The notes under the pieces were generated by a model, which was not told the origin of the DNA, did not search any database, and worked only from the letters and a program-made list of their open reading frames with translations. From Apibacter mensalis (GTDB taxonomy: Bacteria > Bacteroidota > Bacteroidia > Flavobacteriales > Weeksellaceae): 64,000 nt of DNA. Positions 9,174-18,800 of the stretch are shown one piece after another. The DNA lies in the NCBI RefSeq assembly GCF_001418685.1, contig NZ_LIVM01000012.1, positions 1 to 64,000 of the forward strand, written 5' to 3'. Within the stretch, counting starts at the first letter, position 1; each line of letters opens with the position of its first letter. Both the position numbers and the translations under genes were made by a program.

Positions 9174-10163
9174 ATGAACAATGCAATAAATAAGAAAAAT
9201 TTATTTACAATTAATAATGTAAAAAAAATTATATTTATTTTTTTAGGTTTAACCTGCCTTATATTTACTATAGATACGCCTTTAGCTTTATTGCTGGGAA
9301 TATTGTTTTCCTTTATTATCGGTAATCCTTATCCCGACTACAGTAAAAAAATTACTCGTTATCTTTTACAAGTATCTGTAGTAGGATTAGGATTGGGTAT
9401 GAATTTAGGTACGGCTATTCAAGTTGGTAAAAAAGGATTGTTATTTACCGCAGGATCTATTTTTATTACCTTATTAATTGGAATATGGGTAGGGAAGTTA
9501 TGTAAAATTGATAAAAAAATTTCACTATTAATATCGTCAGGAACCGCGATTTGCGGAGGAAGTGCAATCGCTGCAGTTGCCCCTCTGATCCATGCAGACG
9601 AGGAAGAAACCAGCCTTTCTTTAGCGACTATTTTTATTTTAAATTCCATTGCCTTATTTATATTTCCTGCAATTGGACATTCCTTACATCTTTCACAAGA
9701 GCAATTCGGTTATTGGTCTGCTCTGGCTATACATGATACAAGCTCTGTGGTAGGTGCTGCACAACATTATGGATCAAAGGCATTAGAGATCGCGACTATG
9801 GTTAAGCTGGAAAGAGCTTTATGGATCATCCCCTTATCTATTCTGATTGTTTTAACTTTTAAAGAAGAAGATAAGGGTAAACTAAATAAGAAAATAAAAA
9901 TTCCTTACTTTATATTTATATTTATAGCTTCCATGATATTTAATACGTATGTGCCCAAGCACGTTCCCATATTTAATAAAATTGATCATGGGTTGGTTAT
10001 GGCAGCTAAACGAGGACTGACAGTAACTTTGTTTCTCATAGGAGCGGGATTAAGTTTCTCTAGTATAAAAAAAATCGGTATAAAGCCTTTATTGTTGGGA
10101 ATGATCTTATGGACGAGTGTATCTTTTGTATCTTTGTTACTACTATTATTTATCTTTCATTAA
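9174..10163 (+). CDS. yeiH: YeiH/UPF0324 family putative sulfate exporter
   Basis: A polytopic inner-membrane protein of 329 residues with about ten hydrophobic segments. It carries the UPF0324 hallmarks SGTAICGGSAIAAVAP and SALAIHDTSSVVGAA. Members are called putative sulfate exporters; direct biochemical evidence is thin. I place the start at the ATG at 9174 (MNNAINKKN), not the in-frame TTG at 9138, because TTG starts are rare and the extra 12 residues are not family-like. Its last 4 nt overlap the end of argH tail to tail. Confidence 0.88.
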   Translation: MNNAINKKNLFTINNVKKIIFIFLGLTCLIFTIDTPLALLLGILFSFIIGNPYPDYSKKITRYLLQVSVVGLGLGMNLGTAIQVGKKGLLFTAGSIFITLLIGIWVGKLCKIDKKISLLISSGTAICGGSAIAAVAPLIHADEEETSLSLATIFILNSIALFIFPAIGHSLHLSQEQFGYWSALAIHDTSSVVGAAQHYGSKALEIATMVKLERALWIIPLSILIVLTFKEEDKGKLNKKIKIPYFIFIFIASMIFNTYVPKHVPIFNKIDHGLVMAAKRGLTVTLFLIGAGLSFSSIKKIGIKPLLLGMILWTSVSFVSLLLLLFIFH

Positions 10164-11446
10164 TTTTTCCAATAATCATCCATTTTCTTTTTTATTTCAT
10201 CTAAACACAGATGGTTTATACTTCCTTCATGGGTATGGGTTGTTTTTTTAGGAGATTGAAAAGTTCCCTGTTCCACCTTTTGACCAATTATTTTATATGC
10301 ATCTCGGAAGGGAACCCCTTCAGCAACCAGTTCATTTAGTGCATCTACAGTAAATAAATAATCATATTTAGGATCCTCGAGAATATTTTTATTCACTTGA
10401 ATATCTTGTAGAGAATAAAGAGCCATGTCTAAACATGCCTTACAATTTTGTATTCCCGGAATAATCCCTTCTTTCAGTAATTGTAAATCTCTGTGATACC
10501 CACTAGGAAGATTATTGGTTATTAAAGTCAATTCATAAGGTAAAGCTTGTATTTTATTGCACTTTCCTCGTATCAATTCAAAAACATCCGGATTTTTTTT
10601 ATGGGGCATAATGCTCGAACCGGTAGTAAGGTGTGAGGGAAGTGATAAGAAATTATAATTCTGACATAAATATAAAGTTACATCCATAGCTAATTTGGAT
10701 AAAGTGCCGGCCAAGCTGCTAAGGGCATATGCGGTGCTTTTTTCTGATTTACCCCGACTCATTTGTGCGGCTACGGAATTAAATTTTAAGGTTTTAAAAT
10801 CCAACTCTTGAGTAGTGAATTTTCGATCTATTGGAAAAGAGCTTCCGTATCCTGCTGCTGATCCTAATGGATTCTGATCGACTATTTTTAAAGCAGCATT
10901 GATTAAAATTACATCATCAATCAAACTTTCAGCATAAGCGGAAAACCACATACCAAAAGATGAAGGCATAGCTATTTGAAAATGAGTATATCCGGGTAAT
11001 AGAATATTTTTATTTTTTTCGGCAAGAACCATGAGAAGATCAAAAAGTTTACGAATTTGATCTTTAATTGTTTTTAATTCATCTTTCAAAAATAAGTTCA
11101 TATCAACTAAAATCTGATCATTTCGAGACCGTGCAGTATGAATTTTTTTTCCGGCATCACCCACTTTTTTAGTTACTAAAAATTCAATTTTAGAATGGAC
11201 ATCTTCAAATTCATCTTCTATTTTGAACGTATGATTTTCTATATCTGAGAGAATTTCATTTAATGCATTTATTAAATCCCGTTTTTCATGTTCCGTAATT
11301 AGTCCTACTTTACGCAACATTTTAGTTTGAGCTAAAGAACCTAAAACGTCATATTTAGCTAAAACCAAATCTAATTCTCGGTCGTTACCTACAGTGAATA
11401 AGTCAATTTGCTGATCAGTCTGAATACCTTTTTCCCAAAGTTTCAT
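10160..11446 (-). CDS. argH: Argininosuccinate lyase
   Basis: Last enzyme of arginine synthesis: splits argininosuccinate into arginine and fumarate. The 428-residue cytosolic protein has the fumarase/aspartase superfamily motifs HTARSRND (103-110), PGYTH with catalytic H155, and the signature GSSIMPHKKNPD (276-287), including the mobile-loop serine S278. It is about 30 residues shorter than the E. coli enzyme but complete in the core, as in related bacteria. It is the last gene of the nine-gene arginine operon, 24 nt after argE. Confidence 0.96.
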   Translation of the reverse strand: MKLWEKGIQTDQQIDLFTVGNDRELDLVLAKYDVLGSLAQTKMLRKVGLITEHEKRDLINALNEILSDIENHTFKIEDEFEDVHSKIEFLVTKKVGDAGKKIHTARSRNDQILVDMNLFLKDELKTIKDQIRKLFDLLMVLAEKNKNILLPGYTHFQIAMPSSFGMWFSAYAESLIDDVILINAALKIVDQNPLGSAAGYGSSFPIDRKFTTQELDFKTLKFNSVAAQMSRGKSEKSTAYALSSLAGTLSKLAMDVTLYLCQNYNFLSLPSHLTTGSSIMPHKKNPDVFELIRGKCNKIQALPYELTLITNNLPSGYHRDLQLLKEGIIPGIQNCKACLDMALYSLQDIQVNKNILEDPKYDYLFTVDALNELVAEGVPFRDAYKIIGQKVEQGTFQSPKKTTHTHEGSINHLCLDEIKKKMDDYWKN

Positions 11447-11470
11447 TTTGTAAAATTTACTATATTTCTA

Positions 11471-12547
11471 TTATAATATGGTTCTGTTTAATAATTCAAT
11501 GTATAGAGGAATCGCTTCAACTATTTCCTCCCTAAAAATATATTCATTGGCAGTATGAGAACGTAAAGAATTTCCGGGACCCATTTTTAAAGATGGACAA
11601 TTTAACACTGCTTGATCTGATAGAGTAGGGGACCCATAAATTTCTCTATCCAGTTCCATTCCGGCTAAAACCAACGGGTGATTTTTAGGAATGGAAGATG
11701 ATTTAAGTTTTAATGACCTGGGAACAATTAAAACTTTTTCAGAAGATAGGTTTTTTTTAACTATTGATACGATTTCTTCGTTTGTATAACAATCATTTAC
11801 ACGTATATCAACCACCAACCTACATTCTTCTGGTACAAGATTGTGTTGTTTACCTGCTTCAATTTGAGAAACAGTCATTTTCATAGGTCCTAATACATTT
11901 GATATTTTTTCAAATGAATAATTTTTAAACCATTCTATTATTTCTAAAGCGTTATAAATGGAATTGTCCGGATTATTATGAGCTGCATGACCGGCTGTTC
12001 CTTTTACGATAATGTCTAAAACAAGTAATCCTTTTTCTGCTATAGCAAGTTGCATAAGAGTGGGTTCTCCTATGATAGCACATTCCAATTGAGGTAAATG
12101 AGCTAATACACTGTTAAGCCCTTTTTCACCACTATTTTCTTCTTCAGCGGAAGCTACCATAATTAAATTATACTTCATATCCTTATGTAAATAAAAATAG
12201 GTAAATGTTGCTAAAAGTGAAACCAAGCAGCCTCCTGCATCGTTAGAACCTAAACCGAATATTTTACCCTCTTTTTCGATGGCTTCGAAAGGATTATGAG
12301 TATAGTCTTTATTAGGAAATACGGTGTCTTGATGTGAATTGAGAAGTAAATAGGGCTTGCTTTCATCAACATATTTATTGTATGCCCATATATTATTATT
12401 TTCTCTTTGGTAGGGAATAGTATTATGTTTGAACCAAGCTTCGATCAATAAAGCTGTATGATGTTCTTCTCCAGAAAATGAGGGCGTTGCAATTAATTTT
12501 TTTAGAAGATCAATTGCTTCTGAAGTTAGTTGTTCTATTGTTTTCAT
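11471..12547 (-). CDS. argE: M20-family N-acyl-ornithine/citrulline deacylase (ArgE-like)
   Basis: A zinc-dependent M20 peptidase-family deacylase of 358 residues. Metal and catalytic residues are visible: H72 and D74 in NSHQDT, D103 in GSNDAGG, E135/E136 in SAEEENSG and E161 in IGEPT. The internal dimerisation domain is present (VKGTAGHAAHNNPDNS). In ordinary pathways ArgE removes the acetyl group from acetylornithine. With the ArgF' enzyme in this operon, the expected substrate is N-succinyl- or N-acetylcitrulline. It sits 7 nt after argB and 24 nt before argH. Confidence 0.9.
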   Translation of the reverse strand: MKTIEQLTSEAIDLLKKLIATPSFSGEEHHTALLIEAWFKHNTIPYQRENNNIWAYNKYVDESKPYLLLNSHQDTVFPNKDYTHNPFEAIEKEGKIFGLGSNDAGGCLVSLLATFTYFYLHKDMKYNLIMVASAEEENSGEKGLNSVLAHLPQLECAIIGEPTLMQLAIAEKGLLVLDIIVKGTAGHAAHNNPDNSIYNALEIIEWFKNYSFEKISNVLGPMKMTVSQIEAGKQHNLVPEECRLVVDIRVNDCYTNEEIVSIVKKNLSSEKVLIVPRSLKLKSSSIPKNHPLVLAGMELDREIYGSPTLSDQAVLNCPSLKMGPGNSLRSHTANEYIFREEIVEAIPLYIELLNRTIL

Positions 12548-12554
12548 AAGACTT

Positions 12555-13343
12555 TTATAGGGTGATAGAAGTATGAGGATGATTAGGATTGTTAATTATT
12601 TCAGGGTTAGATATAATAATATTTTTTACTCCCTGTTTAAGTGCTTCAAAACAATTGTCAAGTTTTGGGATCATACCCGAATGTATAATGTTTTTCTTTT
12701 TTAAACTTTGATAGGAGGTGTAATTTATCGTTTCGATAACACTGTTTTCATCTTCAACATTTTGCAAGACTCCTTTTTTTTCAAAACAATATATTAATGT
12801 GGTTTTATATAATGATGATAATCCTACAGCCAAAGATTGAGCAATGGAGTCCGCATTAGTATTAAGTAACTGTCCTTTTTGATCGTGTGTAATAGCACAA
12901 AATACAGGAATAGTATCGGTATCCAGTAAAAACTTTATCCATTTGGAATTTATTTCGGTTATATCGCCCACAAACCCATAATCATAGACACTATTTTCTC
13001 TTCTTTGAGAAACGATGGAGTTTCCATCGGCGCCGGTTAGTCCGATAGCAGAGGTATGTAAACCTTGAAGTTGAGCTACAATTTTTTTATTACATAGTCC
13101 GGCATAGGTCATTATTGCCACATCCAGCATTTCTTCGTTAGTGACCCTTCGTCCCTCAATCATCATTGATTCCACTCCCAATTTTCCGGCTAATCTTGTG
13201 GCAACTTTTCCCCCTCCGTGGACTAAAATTTTCTGGGTTTCTAATTTTGAGAAATCCCGTAAAAACCGAGTAAGAACTTCCGGGTTATCAATTACGTTTC
13301 CTCCAATTTTTATGATGGTTAATTTGTTATTTTCCATGTTCAA
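12555..13343 (-). CDS. argB: N-acetyl(succinyl)glutamate kinase
   Basis: An amino-acid kinase family enzyme of 262 residues that phosphorylates the N-acylglutamate gamma-carboxylate. Motifs: KIGGNVID (about 12-19), VHGGGK (about 40-45), the NADSIAQSLA segment of the acylglutamate site, and HSGMIPKLDNC near the C-terminus. An internal Met at residue 3 is an alternative start. No N-terminal extension of the arginine-inhibited hexameric form is present, suggesting the arginine-insensitive dimer type. In this operon the acyl group may be succinyl (see argF'). Confidence 0.94.
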   Translation of the reverse strand: MNMENNKLTIIKIGGNVIDNPEVLTRFLRDFSKLETQKILVHGGGKVATRLAGKLGVESMMIEGRRVTNEEMLDVAIMTYAGLCNKKIVAQLQGLHTSAIGLTGADGNSIVSQRRENSVYDYGFVGDITEINSKWIKFLLDTDTIPVFCAITHDQKGQLLNTNADSIAQSLAVGLSSLYKTTLIYCFEKKGVLQNVEDENSVIETINYTSYQSLKKKNIIHSGMIPKLDNCFEALKQGVKNIIISNPEIINNPNHPHTSITL

Positions 13344-13402
13344 CAGGTTACATTGGTTGCAATTTTCGTATTACCTTTTTTTAAAAAATTCAGATAATTG
13401 AT

Positions 13403-14353
13403 TTATATGAGTCTTTCCAGAATTTTAGTGAGAATGGTTTGAGCAGAATACGTTCGATTATTTGCCTCAGGAATAACTATAGAGGCTTCACTGTCCAATA
13501 TATCATCATTAACAATCATATTTCTTCGTACAGGTAAACAATGCATAAATCTGGCATGATTAGTCAATTCCATTTGTCTCTTACTAATAGTCCATTTAGG
13601 ATCCTCACTTATTATTTTACCATAATTCGTATAATTACTCCAATTTTTAGCATATATAAAATCAGCATTTTTAAATGCTTTTTCCTGATTATATTCAATG
13701 GGTACGCCTTTAGTGATTTCAGGATTCAGCTCGTAACCTTCAGGATGGGTAATAATAAAATCTACCTCCATTTTTTTCATTATTTTCACAAATGAATTGG
13801 AAACAGATTGAGGAAGAGCTTTGGGATGAGGAGCCCAGCTCAATACTACTTTTGGACGTTCAGTTTTTTTGTATTCTTCAATTGTTAAAGCATCTGCCAA
13901 AGCCTGTAAAGGATGTTCAGTAGCTCCTTCTAAACTGATTACCGGAACCGTGGCGTATTTCACGAAAGAAGAAATGACTGTTTCTTCCTCATCTTTTTCC
14001 TTATCTCTTAGAGTTGGAAAGCATCGAATAGCTATAATATCACAATATTGTGATATTACCTTAGCAGCTTCCTTAATATGTTCGGAAGCAATGCCATCCA
14101 TTACCGTTCCATCTTCAAATTCTAAAGTCCAACCTTCTGTGTTTAAATTCATAACCATACAATCCATTCCTAGATTACGAGCTGCTTTTTGTGTGCTTAA
14201 TCGAGTCCTTAAGCTTGGATTGAAAAATAAAAGTCCTATAGTTTTGTCTTTTCCTAAATATTTGTTAGATAAAGGGTTTGCTTTTATTTTTTTAGCTAGG
14301 TTTAACAATTCGTTTAGGTTTAAAATATCATCAACAGAAGTATACTTTTTCAT
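13403..14353 (-). CDS. argF': N-succinylornithine (or N-acetylornithine) carbamoyltransferase
   Basis: Carbamoylates N-acylornithine to N-acylcitrulline. The 316-residue protein matches the Bacteroides fragilis type and not ordinary ornithine carbamoyltransferase. It has FFNPSLRTRLSTQ (43-55) where OTCases have an STRTR motif, the DGTVMDGIASEH loop, THPEGYEL and HCLPVRRNMI (H271 onward). Position 90, the residue known to separate succinylornithine enzymes (Pro90 in B. fragilis) from acetylornithine enzymes (Glu in Xanthomonas), is Ser. A small residue there leaves room for the succinyl group, so I favour N-succinylornithine as substrate. 19 nt after argD, 59 nt before argB. Confidence 0.93.
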   Translation of the reverse strand: MKKYTSVDDILNLNELLNLAKKIKANPLSNKYLGKDKTIGLLFFNPSLRTRLSTQKAARNLGMDCMVMNLNTEGWTLEFEDGTVMDGIASEHIKEAAKVISQYCDIIAIRCFPTLRDKEKDEEETVISSFVKYATVPVISLEGATEHPLQALADALTIEEYKKTERPKVVLSWAPHPKALPQSVSNSFVKIMKKMEVDFIITHPEGYELNPEITKGVPIEYNQEKAFKNADFIYAKNWSNYTNYGKIISEDPKWTISKRQMELTNHARFMHCLPVRRNMIVNDDILDSEASIVIPEANNRTYSAQTILTKILERLI

Positions 14354-14372
14354 TATTTCTTATTTTATAAGG

Positions 14373-15500
14373 TTATTTAAGACAAAATTGTAAGCTGTCA
14401 TAAAGCACATCTATTTCATTTTGGGAAATATTTAATGGCGGAAGTACACGTAGAAGATTCTTATTACTGGAATTACCGGTAAAAATCTTTTTTTCATAGA
14501 TTAATTTTTTTCTGAGCTCTGCTACTTCGAAATCAAATTCTAATCCTAACATTAGTCCTTTTCCTTTAATTTTCTGTATTTGCGATAATGAGGAAAATTT
14601 TTTGACAAAGTACTCGTATTGTTTTTGAACATTCTCTAAAATATGTTCACTTACCAAAACTTCTAAAACCGCTAAAGATGCGGCACAAGCAAGATGATTA
14701 CCTCCAAAAGTAGTTCCTAATAATCCATAGGAAGATGTAAATTCAGGAGAAATTAAAATCCCTCCAATAGGAAAGCCGTTTCCCATTCCTTTAGCTATAG
14801 ATATAATATCTGCTTTGATACCATGATGTTGATGTGCAAAAAATTTTCCGGATCTCCCATATCCGCATTGAATTTCATCCAGAATTAAAACCACATGATA
14901 TTCTCTGCAAACCTTTTCCAGTTCTCTGAAAAATTCTGTACTTCCTTCATCCAATCCACCTACTCCCTGTATGGTTTCAATAATAACGGAAGCAATGTCA
15001 CCTTTAGCAATTTCTTTTTTTACATTTTCTATGTCGTTTAATTCACAAAATACTACCTCTTGCTGAGAGTTAATAGGAGCCGTAATTTTAGGGTTATCGG
15101 TTACGGCAACTGCTGCAGAAGTACGACCATGAAAACTGTTTTTAAAAGCTAAAACTTTTGATTTTCCGGTATGAAAAGAAGATAATTTTAATGCGTTTTC
15201 ATTTGCCTCTGCTCCTGAATTGCAGAGGAATAATGAATAATCTGGATATTCCGAAATCTGGGGTAATAGATTACCTAGTTTTTCTTGTAGGGGATTGATA
15301 ATAGAATTGGAATAAAATCCGATATTATTTATTTGTTCGGTTACATATTTGATGTAAATCGGATGTGAATGTCCGATGGAAATAACCCCATGCCCACCAT
15401 AAAAGTCAAGGTAAGTATCCCCTTTAACATCCCATATGGTGCTGCCTAGTGCTTTTACGGGAGTTACGGTATAGAGCGGATATACATTAAATAAACTCAT
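14373..15500 (-). CDS. argD: N-acyl-ornithine aminotransferase
   Basis: A class III PLP-dependent aminotransferase of 375 residues converting N-acylglutamate semialdehyde to N-acylornithine with glutamate as amino donor. It shows NSGAEANENALK (94-105), the cofactor aspartate in LDEIQCGYGRSG (D208) and the PLP lysine K237 in IISIAKGMGNG. It is the fifth gene of the arginine operon, 66 nt after proC and 19 nt before argF'. The length is slightly short for the family (about 395-405) but no motif is missing. Confidence 0.94.
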   Translation of the reverse strand: MSLFNVYPLYTVTPVKALGSTIWDVKGDTYLDFYGGHGVISIGHSHPIYIKYVTEQINNIGFYSNSIINPLQEKLGNLLPQISEYPDYSLFLCNSGAEANENALKLSSFHTGKSKVLAFKNSFHGRTSAAVAVTDNPKITAPINSQQEVVFCELNDIENVKKEIAKGDIASVIIETIQGVGGLDEGSTEFFRELEKVCREYHVVLILDEIQCGYGRSGKFFAHQHHGIKADIISIAKGMGNGFPIGGILISPEFTSSYGLLGTTFGGNHLACAASLAVLEVLVSEHILENVQKQYEYFVKKFSSLSQIQKIKGKGLMLGLEFDFEVAELRKKLIYEKKIFTGNSSNKNLLRVLPPLNISQNEIDVLYDSLQFCLK

Positions 15501-15566
15501 ATATGGATCCTTTATAAATATTTTTACAATAATGTTTTATATAACTAATAAGCATCATTCAGCCGT

Positions 15567-16361
15567 TTATCTCTTAATAATTTGGTTAATTTTAGTATAG
15601 GATGCTAATAGGCCTTTAATAATTGCAGAATTTAATCCTTGATGATCCATTTCATTAATTCCGGCTATAGTGCATCCGCCGGGAGTAGTAACCTTATCAA
15701 TTTCCTGTTCCGGATGACTGTTATTAGACTTAAGTAATCGAGCTGCTCCCATACAAGTTTGAATAATCATGGAGGCGGCTTCTTTGGGTTCCAACCCCAT
15801 TTCAATGGCTCCTGACATATGAGCACGAATTATTCTCATCCAAAAGGCAATTCCACTTGAACAAATAATGGTTGCCGCTTGCATGTGCTCTTCGGGAACT
15901 TCAATAGCATGTCCTAGTTGATTGAAAATATCCAAAGCAATATTTATTCGATCTTTTCCTTTTTTATTGGAACAAAGGCAGGTCATGGATTGATTAACAG
16001 ATATGGCCGTATTAGGCATGGCCATAATGATTGGAAAATCAGTACCTATAATTTCTTCTAACTTATCTATGTGAAATCCGGCTACCACGGATAATAGAGT
16101 ATGGTGTTCAGTAAATAAATGCTTGCACTCTTGTAAAACATTTATTAATATATTGGGCTGGACCGCAAAAATTATAATCTCTGAATTTTTAATTGCTTCT
16201 TTATTGTTTGATGTAAGAAATATATTTTCTGAATTTTCTAGTTCAGTTACGGTAGTAATATTTCGTTTAGTGATATATAATGTTTCAACGAAATTGCTGT
16301 TAATAATTCCTTTTGCAATCGCCAGCCCTAAATTTCCGGCTCCAATAATGGCTACTTTCAT
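15567..16361 (-). CDS. proC: Pyrroline-5-carboxylate reductase
   Basis: Reduces pyrroline-5-carboxylate to proline with NAD(P)H. The 264-residue protein has an N-terminal Rossmann motif GAGNLGLAIAKG (7-18) and the C-terminal family signature around TPGGCTIAGINEMDHQGL. It lies inside the arginine operon between argC and argD. The association fits shared glutamate-semialdehyde chemistry and implies that proline and arginine synthesis are co-expressed. A 193-nt gap separates it from argC, so an internal promoter is possible. Confidence 0.93.
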   Translation of the reverse strand: MKVAIIGAGNLGLAIAKGIINSNFVETLYITKRNITTVTELENSENIFLTSNNKEAIKNSEIIIFAVQPNILINVLQECKHLFTEHHTLLSVVAGFHIDKLEEIIGTDFPIIMAMPNTAISVNQSMTCLCSNKKGKDRINIALDIFNQLGHAIEVPEEHMQAATIICSSGIAFWMRIIRAHMSGAIEMGLEPKEAASMIIQTCMGAARLLKSNNSHPEQEIDKVTTPGGCTIAGINEMDHQGLNSAIIKGLLASYTKINQIIKR

Positions 16362-16554
16362 ATTATGTTTTATATTATGTTTTTGTATTAATTATAAATA
16401 TTTATATATCAAAAAATTACTATGTCTTTTAAAGGTAGATGCCTTTACAATAAGCAAAGGTATTCTTTTATTAAACTTTGGAAACTGTTAATGTGTTTTA
16501 AGTTTCCTTTTTTATTATTTTAAAATAAACTTTTTATGCATTAATCTATTTCTA

Positions 16555-17535
16555 TTAAAATGCAATCGGTTTTGTATGTAAACCTTCCGATTCATTAAAT
16601 CCAAACAGAAGATTCATATTTTGTACGGCCTGACCGGAAGCACCTTTGGTTAAATTATCAATTACCGAAGTAATTAATAAAGAGTCTTTATGTTTTTGTA
16701 TTTCTAAAAAGCATTTATTAGTGTTGACTACTTGCTTAACGGATAGAGGAGTATTGGAAAGAATAGTAAACGGATGATCTTGGTAATACTCTCTATATAG
16801 ATTTATTGCTTCATCTTTAGAAAGATCAGTTTTTAAGTATACACCGGCAAGAATACCTCGAGTAAAATTACCACGCATTGGGAGAAAATAAAGCCGATGT
16901 TGATTATTTCCTAAATGATGAATAGTTTGTGAAATTTCTGCTTCATGCTGATGATTAAATTCTTTATAAAAGGAAACATTATTATTTCTCCAACTAAAAT
17001 GAGTGGTTGATGAAAGTGATTGCCCTGCACCGGTTGAACCGGTTACTGCATTAATATGAATATCTTGAGCTAACAAGCTTTTTTTTGCTAGGGGAAGTAA
17101 TGCTAATTGTATAGCAGTGGCAAAACAACCGGGATTAGCAATATTTTTGGCGTTTGTTATTTTTTCTTTCTGTAATTCCGGAAGACCATATATAAATGTT
17201 CTTTCTTGATAAATATGATGAGGTTTAATTCTAAAATCATTACTCAAATCAATGATTTTTGTGTTTTTAGAATACAAATTTTTTTCCAAAAAATTTCTGG
17301 ATTTTCCATGTCCCAGACAGAGAAAAACAACATCTGAATCTTGATCAATACTATCAGAAAATAGTAAGTCGGATTCTCCTAGAAGGTCTTCATGGACTTT
17401 CGTGACTGGATTTCCGGCATTAGAAGTACTGTAAACGGAAGTGATTTTTATTTTGGGATGATTAATGAGAATCCGCAGTAATTCCCCGGCTGTATAGCCT
17501 GCCCCTCCAACAATACTTGCTTTTATTTTTTTCAT
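16555..17535 (-). CDS. argC: N-acetyl(succinyl)-gamma-glutamyl-phosphate reductase
   Basis: NADPH-dependent reductase making N-acylglutamate semialdehyde. The 326-residue protein has the nucleotide-binding loop GGAGYTAGEL (10-19) and catalytic Cys137 in NPGCFATA, with the downstream catalytic His region in FLPMRGNFTRGIL. It is co-directional with argG (64 nt) upstream. The acyl specificity (acetyl or succinyl) follows that of the rest of the operon and cannot be read from this sequence alone. Confidence 0.94.
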   Translation of the reverse strand: MKKIKASIVGGAGYTAGELLRILINHPKIKITSVYSTSNAGNPVTKVHEDLLGESDLLFSDSIDQDSDVVFLCLGHGKSRNFLEKNLYSKNTKIIDLSNDFRIKPHHIYQERTFIYGLPELQKEKITNAKNIANPGCFATAIQLALLPLAKKSLLAQDIHINAVTGSTGAGQSLSSTTHFSWRNNNVSFYKEFNHQHEAEISQTIHHLGNNQHRLYFLPMRGNFTRGILAGVYLKTDLSKDEAINLYREYYQDHPFTILSNTPLSVKQVVNTNKCFLEIQKHKDSLLITSVIDNLTKGASGQAVQNMNLLFGFNESEGLHTKPIAF

Positions 17536-17599
17536 TTGTATTATTAAAATTAATCTGTTATTTTATATAATAATTTTAAGACAAGCTAAAATTTGTAAT

Positions 17600-18787
17600 T
17601 TATTCTAAATCATTAAAACTATGATGAATTTTTAATTGATTTCCGAATATTTTAATAAATCCTCGAGCATCTCTACTGTCCCAAGCTTCATTTTCTTCAC
17701 CATAGGTAGCAACTTTTGATTGCATCATATCGTAGGGCGATTTTATACCGATCATACGGAAGTAATAAGGGTATAGTTGTATTTTAACCTTTCCGGTAAC
17801 ACGTTTTTGAGAGGAAGTAAGAAAGGCTTCTATGTCACGCATCACGGGGTCTAAATACTGAGCTTCATGCAGTAAGGTTCCATACCAATTTGCCAACGAA
17901 TCTTTATGTAAAAGTTGCCAACGAGAAAGGGTATGTTTTTCTAACAGATGATGAGCTTTAATAATTATCATAGGGGCAGGGGCTTCGAATCCTACACGTC
18001 CTTTAATTCCGAGGATAGTATCTCCCACATGGATATCTCTTCCGATAGCATATTTTCCTCCCATATCATTAAGCTTTTTAATCAATGCGACCGGGCTCAT
18101 TTTTTCTCCGTTTAACCCGGTAGGTTCCCCTTTAGAAAATTCAAGTTCTATAATAGAGGGAGTAGTTTCAGAAAGCGGAGTGGGAAAAGACTCTTCCGGT
18201 AAATCCTGGTCAGAGGAAAGTGTTTCAACCCCACCTATTGAAGTCCCCCATATGCCTTTATTGATGGAATATTTTGCTTTTTCCCAATTCATATTTATTC
18301 CATTTTTTTGTAAATATTCTAGTTCTTCTTGGCGAGAGATGTTTTCGTCACGAATCGGCGTAATTATTTTTGACTTTGGGGTAATTACTTCAAAGGCTAC
18401 ATCAAAACGAATTTGGTCATTACCTGCTCCGGTACTTCCATGAATGATATATTTCGCATTTATTTTTTTTGCGTATTCCGCAATAGCAAGTGACTGAAAT
18501 ATTCTTTCAGCACTTACAGACAATGGATAGGTATTGTTTTTTAAAATATTTCCATATATAAGATAGCGTAAACAACTTTTATAAAATTTTTCAGTAATAT
18601 CAATGGTCACATGATGGTTGGAACCAAGTTCATACGCTCGTTTTTCAATTTGTTTTAATTCTTTATCATAAAATCCCCCACTATTTATTATAACTGTATG
18701 TATTTCCATATCAGTTTCTTTGGCTAGCCTAACCAAAGAATAAGAGGTGTCAAGACCACCACTATATGCTAAAACTGCTTTATTCAT
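17600..18787 (-). CDS. argG: Argininosuccinate synthase
   Basis: ATP-dependent condensation of citrulline with aspartate. The start at 18787 (MNKAVLAYSGGLDTS) puts the PP-loop SGGLDTS at residues 9-15. A longer frame from 18829 would overlap the GNAT gene and adds no family sequence. Other conserved parts are STGAGNDQIRFD and GRDIHVGDTILGIKGRVGFEAPA. At 395 residues it has normal length. It starts 13 nt after the GNAT gene and is the second gene of the arginine operon. Confidence 0.95.
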   Translation of the reverse strand: MNKAVLAYSGGLDTSYSLVRLAKETDMEIHTVIINSGGFYDKELKQIEKRAYELGSNHHVTIDITEKFYKSCLRYLIYGNILKNNTYPLSVSAERIFQSLAIAEYAKKINAKYIIHGSTGAGNDQIRFDVAFEVITPKSKIITPIRDENISRQEELEYLQKNGINMNWEKAKYSINKGIWGTSIGGVETLSSDQDLPEESFPTPLSETTPSIIELEFSKGEPTGLNGEKMSPVALIKKLNDMGGKYAIGRDIHVGDTILGIKGRVGFEAPAPMIIIKAHHLLEKHTLSRWQLLHKDSLANWYGTLLHEAQYLDPVMRDIEAFLTSSQKRVTGKVKIQLYPYYFRMIGIKSPYDMMQSKVATYGEENEAWDSRDARGFIKIFGNQLKIHHSFNDLE

Positions 18788-18800
18788 AACAAAGATATTT

